From assembly GCA_007116245.1 (NCBI GenBank), contig SKIW01000038.1, positions 1 to 34,556 of the forward strand: DNA of 34,556 nucleotides. Direction: 5' to 3'. The position numbers and the translations under genes are program-made. The DNA is from Candidatus Izemoplasma sp. GTDB lineage: Bacteria; Bacillota_I; Bacilli_A; Izemoplasmatales; Izemoplasmataceae. Positions within the stretch are counted from its first letter, which is position 1. Each line of letters starts with the position of its first letter. Under the pieces are notes generated by a model. It saw nothing but the letters and a program-made list of their open reading frames with translations, ran no database searches and had not been told where the DNA came from. Shown piece by piece: positions 1 to 9,129 of the stretch.

Positions 1-1333
1 AGTGTGTACGATGCACTTCAAGAAGTCTCATGCCTTGTCCATCGAGTAAATCAACTTCAGCTTCAAACACGATAGTAACTAAATGATTTGACAATAAGTT
101 CATGACATCAAAGATAATATAATGTTCTAACAACGTTCCAGATGCTAAAACTTGATTATCACTATCGTATAATGTCGCAAATATATCACCGATAATAGCC
201 GCTTCTTCTAACGCATCGGCATTGACACTAACGATGAGTTGTTGATCCGTTACGGTGTTTAATGCTACATTTAGTTCCGGTAACCCACGGATCAGTGTTT
301 CCACTTCTTGTTGGACTAAAAGTACATCTTCACGAAGTCCTGTTTCATCATTAAGATCATAATTTGCTTCAACACGAATCGTGTAACTATTATTGTTTAA
401 TAGACCTTGAAAAGTAATCGTTGAAAGATCCAAAGGATCGATGATACGTGTATTGATTAAGGTATCATCATGATAAAGATAAACAACTAAACCATCTTCA
501 ACGATAACATTGAATGGGTCGCTTAAACTGAGATTAAAGCTTATAAAGTCCTCACCGACATCAACATTTGTTAATCCAGCTGAAGGTGCTGTCTTAGCCG
601 ATGTTGTATAGGTGTTTTCAGGGATTAAAACAAAGTCTTCAATCACACCAACATTGTCTTCTAAGTCATAATTAGTGACAATGTCTAAGGTGTACTCTTG
701 ATCGCTTAATAACTCATCAAAAACTAAGGCATTGATGCCCCGAGATAGTTGTTTGGTCTCAACAATGTGATCATTCAATTTGAGTGTTGCAAAAATGGTT
801 TCCGGTACCGTAACTTGGTCTGAGTCAATAATATTAATATCAAACTCAAGACGATCTGTAAATAAACGTGTAGCACTTATATTTGCCGTTGGCAAACTCT
901 TAAGTACAAAAATATCATAACGGTTATTTTCAGTAATATTAACTTCTCTAGCTGGCTCATCAGGAGTGATGCGATAAGCAAAACGATCAACCCTATATGT
1001 TTGCTCTCCTGTAATTTGGCCAACATTCAAATGTAAAACAACCATTCGATTCGTGGTTCCTTCTTCGAAACGATTTGAGAAGTATCTAGTACCACCAATC
1101 GTAACTGAGTTTATTGCTAAGTTTGAAGGATTATTAAAATGCACCTCAACACGAATCGTTTCATTTTTATTCACAATATACGGTTCTATATCACCATCGA
1201 CAACCGGATCACGGTCTTCAACGATAACATGTGAAAATGAAGGTAGCGTTATATCGATAACATCATCCGGGCCACATGCGTATAATACGAACGTTAAAAT
1301 TATTACAAAAACCATTGATAACCATTTTTTCAT
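1..1333 (-). CDS. Lipoprotein with tandem extracellular domains (C-terminal part cut by window edge)
   Basis: Not in the supplied ORF track because it runs off the left edge. ATG at 1333 (minus); N-terminus MKKWLSMVFVIILTFVLYACGPDDV = signal peptide plus lipobox. The frame read at position 1 is open (...AEVDLLDGQGMRLLEVHRTH). Repeated ~102-aa units. Confidence 0.85.
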   Translation of the reverse strand, partial: MKKWLSMVFVIILTFVLYACGPDDVIDITLPSFSHVIVEDRDPVVDGDIEPYIVNKNETIRVEVHFNNPSNLAINSVTIGGTRYFSNRFEEGTTNRMVVLHLNVGQITGEQTYRVDRFAYRITPDEPAREVNITENNRYDIFVLKSLPTANISATRLFTDRLEFDINIIDSDQVTVPETIFATLKLNDHIVETKQLSRGINALVFDELLSDQEYTLDIVTNYDLEDNVGVIEDFVLIPENTYTTSAKTAPSAGLTNVDVGEDFISFNLSLSDPFNVIVEDGLVVYLYHDDTLINTRIIDPLDLSTITFQGLLNNNSYTIRVEANYDLNDETGLREDVLLVQQEVETLIRGLPELNVALNTVTDQQLIVSVNADALEEAAIIGDIFATLYDSDNQVLASGTLLEHYIIFDVMNLLSNHLVTIVFEAEVDLLDGQGMRLLEVHRTH

Positions 1334-1408
1334 TTCGTCACACTCCATCTCTTTGCCATTCCCTTAGAACCATTTTATCATACTAATGATTATACGACAA
1401 TTGCATAT

Positions 1409-2581
1409 CTACTTTTTAAAACCCTTCTTTAAAAGGTTTTTAGGATAATTCGCATTGATGCTCTCTAAAATTTTATCGAGTTGTTCTTCTTTAGGCATTG
1501 ATTCTTTTGCTTCAAAAATGTTTAGTTGTTTAAACAACGTCTCTTCCTTAGCAAGATTGCCTGCACTTACGCCTAGTAAATGAATCGGTTTTTCCTCAAA
1601 CAGTTGATCAAATAAATCTTCAACAAGCTCAAATATAATATCAAAATCACTTGTGTGATATTCTAATGAAAAGTTTTTAGAATGCTGCGTAAAATCATTG
1701 AAGCGCACTTGTACAGTAATCGTTTTGGAGGCTCGCTCATGTTTGTGCAATCGTTTAATCACCGTTTGTGTTAATTGATCAAGTGCTTTAACAGCACTTT
1801 CATAATCATGTAAGAACCCCTCATATGTTTTTGAGTTTCCTATGCTATGAATTGTTTCTGCGCGGGTTGGATCTACTAATCGTGAATCGTTTCCCCATGC
1901 TTTATCGAAGAAAGCATTCGTTTGATTCCCTAAAAAGCGACTTAGCGTATGATGGTTTTCATAGTTTGCTAAGTCCTTAATCGTATGAATGCCTATAAGT
2001 TTTAAATCCGGAACAGTTTTTTTTCCAATACCATGCATGTTTTCAATGGGTAATGGCCATAGTTTTTCTTTTACATCCCGTTTACGCAAGACTGTAATCC
2101 CTAAAGGTTTTTTCATATCTGAAGCCATTTTCGCTAAGAAAGGATTCGGAGCAATACCGATAGAAGCAGGCAACTGATACTCCTTTAATAAATGTGCTTG
2201 AATTTTTTCAGCGAGTTCTAAAGGATGTAATCCCTGTAAATCCTCCGTGACATCTAAGTATCCTTCATCAATTGAGGCGGGTTCTAGTTTTTCAGTAATC
2301 GTTTCTAAATACTCGAAAAATAAGCGACTCTTTTCTTCATACAACGTGAAATTAGGTGGTACGATTTTAATGTGTGGACATCTTTTCTTTGCTTCATAAA
2401 CATTCATTGCACTCGTAACACCGTATTTTCTAGCTTCATAATTTGCTGTCGTTAAAATACCACGATCACTATTTTTAGCAATGCCTATCGGGTGGTTTTT
2501 TAATTTGGGATCTTCTGCTTCTTCGCAACTCGCGTAAAAAGCATTTAGATCAATGTGAAAGATGATACGGTATTTTTTCAT
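1409..2581 (-). CDS. dinB: DNA polymerase IV (Y-family)
   Basis: FHIDLNAFYASCEEAEDP, ANYEARKYGVTSAM and SIDEGYLDVT motifs typical of DinB. Confidence 0.95.
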   Translation of the reverse strand: MKKYRIIFHIDLNAFYASCEEAEDPKLKNHPIGIAKNSDRGILTTANYEARKYGVTSAMNVYEAKKRCPHIKIVPPNFTLYEEKSRLFFEYLETITEKLEPASIDEGYLDVTEDLQGLHPLELAEKIQAHLLKEYQLPASIGIAPNPFLAKMASDMKKPLGITVLRKRDVKEKLWPLPIENMHGIGKKTVPDLKLIGIHTIKDLANYENHHTLSRFLGNQTNAFFDKAWGNDSRLVDPTRAETIHSIGNSKTYEGFLHDYESAVKALDQLTQTVIKRLHKHERASKTITVQVRFNDFTQHSKNFSLEYHTSDFDIIFELVEDLFDQLFEEKPIHLLGVSAGNLAKEETLFKQLNIFEAKESMPKEEQLDKILESINANYPKNLLKKGFKK

Positions 2582-2611
2582 GTTAGTCTTTCCTTTTTTA
2601 AAAAAGTATCG

Positions 2612-2617
2612 TATAAT
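2612..2617 (+). promoter_or_regulatory. -10 box (TATAAT) for the 58-aa ORF
   Basis: TATAAT 38 nt upstream of ATG 2655; no convincing -35. Confidence 0.4.
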
Positions 2618-2654
2618 GTTAAAAGCAACTCAGCAATGGATGTGAGGTGAGACT

Positions 2655-2831
2655 ATGCCAACCAGTCGCAAACGCCCTAAAAAACCGCAAAATCAAGAAC
2701 GTAAGAAAGTTACGTATAATCCCTTAAAGAAACGTTGGGGACGAATTGTCGTTCTCATCTTGGTTATTGGATTTCTACTTGGTACCGTCGCAGGAACAAT
2801 CTTTTTAATGTTCCAGCTATTTACGCAATAA
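2655..2831 (+). CDS. Small basic single-TM membrane protein (58 aa)
   Basis: ATG 2655, TAA 2829-2831: MPTSRKRPKKPQNQERKKVTYNPLKKRWGRIVVLILVIGFLLGTVAGTIFLMFQLFTQ. SD-like GAGGTGA upstream, hairpin terminator directly downstream. Absent from the supplied track (below 60 aa). Confidence 0.65.
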   Translation: MPTSRKRPKKPQNQERKKVTYNPLKKRWGRIVVLILVIGFLLGTVAGTIFLMFQLFTQ

Positions 2832-2837
2832 TGAACG

Positions 2838-2862
2838 AAAAAGCACAATTGTGCTTTTTTTT
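2838..2862. terminator. Rho-independent terminator, probably bidirectional
   Basis: AAAAAGCACAATTGTGCTTTTTTT between the convergent 58-aa ORF and recN. Confidence 0.75.
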
Positions 2863-4534
2863 ATTTAAGTAAGCTTTCTGCGCTCCGTCTGGCATCTTCA
2901 GTAACTTCTTCAGAAGAGATCATCTCTGCGATGGCTTCGATACGTTCGTTCATATTCAGTTCTTTAATAAAAGCTTTTGTGCGATTATCATCACTTGATT
3001 TAAATATTTTATAATGCACATCTGCTTTAGCCGCAACTTGTGGCAAATGTGTAATACTTAAAACTTGTGCGCGTTTTGAGATATCTTTCATTTTCAAAGC
3101 TACTTGACTTGCCACATAACCACTAACACCAGTATCTATTTCATCGAATATCATTAATGAAACCTTCATGTTTCGCATAAAAATCTCTTTTAAGGCAAGC
3201 ATTATACGACTTAGTTCTCCACCACTCGCTACTTTGCTGAGTGGTCTTTTTGTTTCACCGATATTTGTTGAGAGATAAAAATCAACATAATCGACGCCTT
3301 GATCGTTAAACACGGATATTTCAAGAGGATTTTTTAGTGATACGCTTTTAAATTGAATCTCAAAATCAACTGACTTTAACTCGAGATCTTTTAAAACTTC
3401 AATAAGGTTTTTTTCGATTTCTTTAGCGGTTTTCTTACGTAAATCGGAAACACTTAAAGCTGCTTTTTTAAGTGCTTCAAAAATGGTTAAAACATTTTGG
3501 TAAGCCTTATCAATACTTTGATCCATATTCTCATATTGATTTAATTCATCGTATAAAACATCTTTATACTCGATTAACTCTTCTATGGTTTTATGGTATT
3601 TTCTTGATAAAGTTTTTAAGGAATGTTCACGTGTTTCTAAGTAATCAAGACGTTCAGGATTGAAATCTAGATCTGTTCTAATATAGCTGATGGTATCACG
3701 AATATCGGTAAGCTCATAGTATGTGCTTTCAAGCCGCTTAGAAAGAGAACGATAAATTTCATCAAACGATGCCAGTTCTTCAAGCATTCGATGGGCTTCA
3801 AATATTTTTTCAGGCACTTCAAATTCTGTTAAGTTTTCATAGGTTGATGATACATTTTTAAAGATTTTATCAAAGTTTTGAAGTTGTGTTAACTCTTCTT
3901 CAATTTCTTCGAGTTCATTCGCTTTTAAATCATGCTTCTCAATTTCTTCTATGTGCGCTTTTAGTATTGTTTGCTTTTCAAGCGCATGGTCTTTTGAACT
4001 TAATAGACTATTATAATGCGTATAGCTTTCTTTATACTCACGATACGTTTTTTGGTAATTATTAAGCGCTTTTTGAACATCCGGATTGTAATAATCAATG
4101 ATCTTTAAGTAAGTCTCGGGATTGATTAGTCTTTTAGTATCGTGTTGCGTATGTATATCCGCTAAATATTGCGTAATATTTCTTAAATCCGCAAGTGTAA
4201 TCGCTTGCTGATTCACTTTAATCACGTTCGTACCTGATGTTGTGATTTGTCGTTTGATCAAACACTCGTTGTCTTCATAAGGAATATCAAGGGAGCTAAG
4301 AATTTCTTCTACCGCTTGTGGAATGTTTGTAAAAAGACCGGTAATCTCACAAGTGTCAAAGCCACTTCGGATGACTGTACTACTTGCACGATCCCCGAGT
4401 AAAAGACCGATTGCGTCAATCAGTAAACTTTTTCCAGCGCCTGTTTCCCCTGTTAAAACAGTGAAACCATCCTTAAACTGAACTTCGATGTTTTCAAGAA
4501 TCGCAAAGTTTTTAACCGACAGATATGTAAGCAT
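2861..4534 (-). CDS. recN: DNA repair protein RecN
   Basis: Walker A GETGAGKSLLIDAI, VASGGELSRIMLALK, MIFDEIDTGVSG. Start at second ATG (4534) better spaced from AGGAGG. Confidence 0.95.
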   Translation of the reverse strand: MLTYLSVKNFAILENIEVQFKDGFTVLTGETGAGKSLLIDAIGLLLGDRASSTVIRSGFDTCEITGLFTNIPQAVEEILSSLDIPYEDNECLIKRQITTSGTNVIKVNQQAITLADLRNITQYLADIHTQHDTKRLINPETYLKIIDYYNPDVQKALNNYQKTYREYKESYTHYNSLLSSKDHALEKQTILKAHIEEIEKHDLKANELEEIEEELTQLQNFDKIFKNVSSTYENLTEFEVPEKIFEAHRMLEELASFDEIYRSLSKRLESTYYELTDIRDTISYIRTDLDFNPERLDYLETREHSLKTLSRKYHKTIEELIEYKDVLYDELNQYENMDQSIDKAYQNVLTIFEALKKAALSVSDLRKKTAKEIEKNLIEVLKDLELKSVDFEIQFKSVSLKNPLEISVFNDQGVDYVDFYLSTNIGETKRPLSKVASGGELSRIMLALKEIFMRNMKVSLMIFDEIDTGVSGYVASQVALKMKDISKRAQVLSITHLPQVAAKADVHYKIFKSSDDNRTKAFIKELNMNERIEAIAEMISSEEVTEDARRSAESLLK

Positions 4535-4545
4535 CATTTACCTCC

Positions 4546-5304
4546 TTAGCGTGTCCGTGATTTTTCTATTAAAGCGGCGATATCAATCCAGTGTTTTGTG
4601 GAATCAATTAAACTTAAAAACTCGATATTTCCATTTTGACCTTTAATCGGTGAAGGAATGCCTTGTTGGATATAGAGTTGGTGTTGATTCAGTCTTTTTT
4701 GAATCGATTCAAGGACTTCAAAATGCAGTTTCGGGTTTTTAATCACACCGCTTTTAGGTGTCTTCAATGTTTCAAACTGTGGTTTAATCAACCAAATAAT
4801 TGGCGCTTCATAAAGCATGTTTGCATGAAATATTAACGAAAGGCCTGAGACAAACGAAACATCCATTACAATATAATCTATGTCTTCAAACTGATGTTTT
4901 TTAATGTCTAAAAAGTTGGTTTTTTCTATTGATATAACCTGAGGATTATCTCTTAAGGAGGCATCTAACTGTGCTGTGCCCACATCGATTGCATAGACTT
5001 TTTTAGCCCCGTGTTTTAAGGCGCAATCGGTGAATCCACCTGTTGAAGCACCGATATCTAAAATCGTTTTATCTTTAAATGAAAGATTGAAGATTTGTAA
5101 CGCGTGTTCAAGTTTTAGACCTCCTTGACTTACGTAGGGGTTATAGGGCTCTAAAACTACTATATGATCATCTTCTTTTACAGTATAACTCGGTTTGATT
5201 ACCGGTTCACCGTTTACGATTATACGCGCAGCCTTAATTTCTATTTGAGCACGGTGTCGACTTTTATGCGCACCCATCTCGACTAAATATTGATCAAGTC
5301 TCAT
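4546..5304 (-). CDS. tlyA: TlyA family rRNA 2'-O-methyltransferase
   Basis: N-terminal S4-like domain (MRLDQYLVEMGAHKSR) and FtsJ-like domain (ILDIGASTGGFTDCALKHGAKKVYAIDVG). Confidence 0.9.
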   Translation of the reverse strand: MRLDQYLVEMGAHKSRHRAQIEIKAARIIVNGEPVIKPSYTVKEDDHIVVLEPYNPYVSQGGLKLEHALQIFNLSFKDKTILDIGASTGGFTDCALKHGAKKVYAIDVGTAQLDASLRDNPQVISIEKTNFLDIKKHQFEDIDYIVMDVSFVSGLSLIFHANMLYEAPIIWLIKPQFETLKTPKSGVIKNPKLHFEVLESIQKRLNQHQLYIQQGIPSPIKGQNGNIEFLSLIDSTKHWIDIAALIEKSRTR

Positions 5305-7141
5305 AAAGCTTTTCCGCTTCTTCTAAAATACTGTCTACATCTAATCCATAACGCATTAACATCGTTTCACGATCGCCTTGTGGGACAAAACAATCGTCAA
5401 AGCCTAAACGTTTAATTTTAGGAAATCGGATGTTTTGATCCGCAAAATAGCTTATAATCACAGAGCCTAACCCACCATTTAAGGTGCTTTCTTCAACAAT
5501 GAGCAGCGGCTTCGTTGAATCGATGGTTTTAAGTATATTTATGTCGAGTGGTTTTAGGTATCTAGCATTAATCAGTGTAATCGGTAATTTTCTTTCTTTA
5601 ATGATCCTAGTTAATGATTCAATATGCGTTCCAAACGTTATAAGTGTCACTGTTTTACCATCCGTTAAACGTTCCCATGAAGGTGGTATAGCTAAACTCT
5701 TTGATATGTCGAGTTCAATCGCAGGCACAAACTCTCTTGGATACCTTACTGCGATAACACCTTTATGTTCGTTAAAAGCATACTGTAAAATCCCGTACAT
5801 TTCTTCAGCATTCTTGGGATGGGCGATTGTCATATTAGGAATATGGTACAGTAATGGAATATCGTAAATCCCTTGATGGGTTTCACCATCACCACCTACT
5901 AAGCCAGCGCGATCAATGCCGATCACAGCATGCACATCATGCCTTGCAAGATCGTGTAAGATTGCATCATACGCGCGTTGTAAGAACGTTGAATAAATTG
6001 AGACAAATACCTTAATATGATTTAATCCGATTCCTGATGCCATCGTAAGAGCAGTTTGCTCAGCAATTCCAACATCAATGAAGCGTTGCGGATACGCTAC
6101 TTGAAACTCTCTTAATTCAGACCCACTCATCATGGCTGGAGTGATGACATAGAAAGATTCTAAAGCTGCTTTTTGTGTTAAATACTCCGCCACGATTTTA
6201 CTGTATGATTTAACACCGTTTTGTGGCTTTATAGGTTCACCGGTTTCAATATTGAAAGGACTCACACCATGCCATGAGCCTACCGTATCCTTTTCAGAAT
6301 GCGGATACCCTCGTCCTTTTTGCGTACGAATATGAATGACACAAGGTTGTGCTTCCTTTTTAGCAATCTCAAAAACCTTAAGTAATGATTTATAATCATG
6401 GCCATCTAAAGGACCAAAATAAGTATAACCTAAGTCTTCAAAATAACTATGGCCGCTAATAAATCCACGGATTCTTTTTTCGACTTTTAATGTTAAATTT
6501 CTAAATGGTTTAGGAATAAGCTTTCCTGTTGTCTTACGCAAACGACGTAAACTTTTACGCATCCGTATTTTCGTAAGCATTCTTGAAAGATGACCGATGT
6601 TTTTACTAATGCTCATCTCATTATCATTAAGAATAATGATCGGATGCTTTTGTGCGTCGTGTCCGATAAAATTAAGCGCTTCTAATGCCGGCCCACTCGC
6701 TAAAGCACCATCGCCAATAAACATGATGACATGGCCGAGATTCGCACCTAAGTTTTTAGCATAAAGCATTCCCGCACCTGCGGCTAAAGATGTTGAACTA
6801 TGGCCTGCCTCAAAACAATCATGCTGACTCTCAGAACGTTTTAAAAATCCACTTAAACCATCTGTTTTACGAAGGGTCGCAAATTGATTAGCGCGTCCTG
6901 TTAGAATCTTATGGGTGTACGTTTGATGGCCAACATCAAAAATAATTTTGTCATGCGGTGAATCAAAGACTTTATGTAAAGCAATTGTCGCTTCGACGAC
7001 ACCGAGATTACTCGATAGATGTCCGCCGGTTTCTGCTAATGATGACATCAAAAAGGCCCGAATCTCTTCACTAAGGGATTCGAGTTCTTTAATAGAGAGT
7101 GCTTTTAAAAAGCTTGGGTCTTTGATGTCAATCACATTCAC
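5294..7141 (-). CDS. dxs: 1-deoxy-D-xylulose-5-phosphate synthase
   Basis: DVGHQTYTHKILTGR, GDG...NDNEMSISKN ThDP motif, DRAGLVGGDGETHQG; in cluster with xseAB and tlyA. Confidence 0.9.
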   Translation of the reverse strand: MNVIDIKDPSFLKALSIKELESLSEEIRAFLMSSLAETGGHLSSNLGVVEATIALHKVFDSPHDKIIFDVGHQTYTHKILTGRANQFATLRKTDGLSGFLKRSESQHDCFEAGHSSTSLAAGAGMLYAKNLGANLGHVIMFIGDGALASGPALEALNFIGHDAQKHPIIILNDNEMSISKNIGHLSRMLTKIRMRKSLRRLRKTTGKLIPKPFRNLTLKVEKRIRGFISGHSYFEDLGYTYFGPLDGHDYKSLLKVFEIAKKEAQPCVIHIRTQKGRGYPHSEKDTVGSWHGVSPFNIETGEPIKPQNGVKSYSKIVAEYLTQKAALESFYVITPAMMSGSELREFQVAYPQRFIDVGIAEQTALTMASGIGLNHIKVFVSIYSTFLQRAYDAILHDLARHDVHAVIGIDRAGLVGGDGETHQGIYDIPLLYHIPNMTIAHPKNAEEMYGILQYAFNEHKGVIAVRYPREFVPAIELDISKSLAIPPSWERLTDGKTVTLITFGTHIESLTRIIKERKLPITLINARYLKPLDINILKTIDSTKPLLIVEESTLNGGLGSVIISYFADQNIRFPKIKRLGFDDCFVPQGDRETMLMRYGLDVDSILEEAEKLYET

Positions 7142-7149
7142 AAAATCAC

Positions 7150-7374
7150 CTATTCTTCAACGTCAAATTCCGTTTCGCCTTCTTTAGTCATCACTTTCGT
7201 TAAAACTTTTTCAGCATTTTCAAGTAAACCGTGACAATGTTTTGCCAAAGCCATGCCTTCTTGGTATTTCTTTACCGCTTCTTCTAAGGGTAAATCACCG
7301 TTTTCAAGCGCTTCTACGATGGCTTCGAGATTTGTCAGTGCTTCTTCAAAAGATTGTTTATTCATTTTACTCAT
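7150..7374 (-). CDS. xseB: Exodeoxyribonuclease VII small subunit
   Basis: FEEALTNLEAIVEALENGDLPLEEAVKKYQEGMAL; overlaps xseA. Confidence 0.93.
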   Translation of the reverse strand: MSKMNKQSFEEALTNLEAIVEALENGDLPLEEAVKKYQEGMALAKHCHGLLENAEKVLTKVMTKEGETEFDVEE

Positions 7375-8641
7375 CCTTTGCTTTTTTTAAGACTTTTGTT
7401 ACTGTTTTTCCGTCATGGAAGTAAACTTCTAATGTATCATTAATTTGCACATCTTGAATACTCTTGATAATTTTTCCCTCTTTTTTAGTTAGCGTGTACC
7501 CTTTTTTCATGATCGATAAGGGATTAACATAGTCAAGACTTGAAGTTTGTGTTTTTAACATTTGTGTTTTGTCTTGATAATACGCTGCACCAATTCTTTC
7601 AAGACGCCTAATGCGGTCATTGAGCATTTCATAACTTGATTTTAAACGATTTTTCGGATGTACGAGCTGTAATTTATCGTAAAGATTTTCAAACTGCCGA
7701 TTATGATTCATCAAGAGTTTTGAAGGGTCTTTTAAAACATATCGTTCAGTATTACGCTTTAAGTTTTTCTTTTTATCCAACAAACTTCTTCTTAGCGTAT
7801 CAATCATCCGTTGACGGTATTTATCGAGATCTCGATGCAGTGTAACTTGATCAGGTACAGCGAGTTCTGCGGCACCCGATGGTGTCGGTGCACGAACATC
7901 ACTGACAAAATCCGCAATCGTAAAATCCGTTTCATGTCCAACTGCAGATATGACAGGAATCTTAGAGTCAAAAATAGCGCGGGCAACACGTTCTTCATTA
8001 AACGCCCAAAGATCTTCAATGGATCCCCCACCGCGACCTAAGATTATACAATCATTATCCACATTCTCATTCGCTTGTTTTAAGTTCTCAACAATCTCAT
8101 ATTGGGCGTTTTCACCTTGCACCGTTGTTGGATACACCAACACCTTAACTAAAGGGTATCTCCGGTTGATAATATGAATAATATCTCTAACCGCTGCCCC
8201 TGTTGAAGATGTTAAGACGGCAATCTGTTTGGGAAACTTAGGTAGAGGTTTTTTATATTTTTGAAGGAATAAACCTTCTTTTTCAAGTCGGTCTTTTAGT
8301 TCTAAGTACGCTTGATATAAATTCCCTAACCCTTTTTGTTCCATGTTTTTAACATAGATTTGATAGGATCCACTAATTTCAAAAACACTAATGTATCCTC
8401 TTATTAAAACATCCATGCCATCTTCAGGATTAAACTTAACCTTCCAAGCATCACCTTTAAACATGACTGCACTTATAGCGGCGTTTTTATCTTTTAACGT
8501 GAAATAAAAATGTCCGCGAACATTCTTTTTAAAGTTAGATATTTCTCCTTCTAAAAGAACATCCTTTAAATGGACATCTGAATCGAATTTATATTTGATG
8601 TATTTTGTTAGTGCCGTGACCGTTAAAGCTTGCTCTGACAT
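7367..8641 (-). CDS. xseA: Exodeoxyribonuclease VII large subunit
   Basis: OB fold plus GRGGGSIEDLWAFN and SAVGHETDFTIADFVSDVRAPTPSGAAE. Confidence 0.95.
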   Translation of the reverse strand: MSEQALTVTALTKYIKYKFDSDVHLKDVLLEGEISNFKKNVRGHFYFTLKDKNAAISAVMFKGDAWKVKFNPEDGMDVLIRGYISVFEISGSYQIYVKNMEQKGLGNLYQAYLELKDRLEKEGLFLQKYKKPLPKFPKQIAVLTSSTGAAVRDIIHIINRRYPLVKVLVYPTTVQGENAQYEIVENLKQANENVDNDCIILGRGGGSIEDLWAFNEERVARAIFDSKIPVISAVGHETDFTIADFVSDVRAPTPSGAAELAVPDQVTLHRDLDKYRQRMIDTLRRSLLDKKKNLKRNTERYVLKDPSKLLMNHNRQFENLYDKLQLVHPKNRLKSSYEMLNDRIRRLERIGAAYYQDKTQMLKTQTSSLDYVNPLSIMKKGYTLTKKEGKIIKSIQDVQINDTLEVYFHDGKTVTKVLKKAKDE

Positions 8642-8648
8642 AGTACCC

Positions 8649-9026
8649 CTACTTATTTAATGCGATTTTTATTTTATCTAATACACTATTAATAAACCCA
8701 ACCATTTTACCATCGCCCTCATCACTATAAATTCTGGCAATTTCAATCGCTTCATTAATAACGATTTCTGGTGGTGTTTGTGTGCCGTATAGTTCGTATG
8801 TTGCTAAACGTAATAATGCCCGATCGACATACGATAAACGTTTAATCGTATATTTAATTAAATGGTTTTGTATTAATGTATCCAAGGTGTCTTTATACAT
8901 TAATACACCTTCGACGACTTCATCGATAAACGTATTATTTGTCTTTTCGAACTGACGTTCATCATGAAAATCTAAACCATATAAAATTTCTAGGATTCGT
9001 ATGCGTTGTTCTCTACGTGTTTTCAT
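8649..9026 (-). CDS. nusB: Transcription antitermination factor NusB
   Basis: RREQRIRILEILYGLDF... VDRALLRLATYEL... INEAIEIARIYSDEGDGKMVGFINSVLDKI. Confidence 0.92.
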   Translation of the reverse strand: MKTRREQRIRILEILYGLDFHDERQFEKTNNTFIDEVVEGVLMYKDTLDTLIQNHLIKYTIKRLSYVDRALLRLATYELYGTQTPPEIVINEAIEIARIYSDEGDGKMVGFINSVLDKIKIALNK

Positions 9027-9076
9027 ATTTTATACCTCACTAATATCACTATAAAGTTTATCATATCAAGGCCAAA

Positions 9077-9102
9077 ATAAAAAGGAAAAACCATCTTTTC
9101 CT
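9077..9102 (-). terminator. Rho-independent terminator of pot operon
   Basis: Minus strand: AGGAAAAGATGGTTTTTCCTTTTTATTTT downstream of potD. Confidence 0.7.
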
Positions 9103-9129
9103 CTTTATATATTTTCTTGTTTTTTTACC

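Noticed and set aside
1053-1367. Plus-strand 104-aa ORF
   Set aside because: Antisense to the lipoprotein N-terminus; no SD or recognisable product; shadow ORF.
5484-5867. Plus-strand 127-aa ORF
   Set aside because: Entirely antisense to dxs; low-complexity shadow translation.
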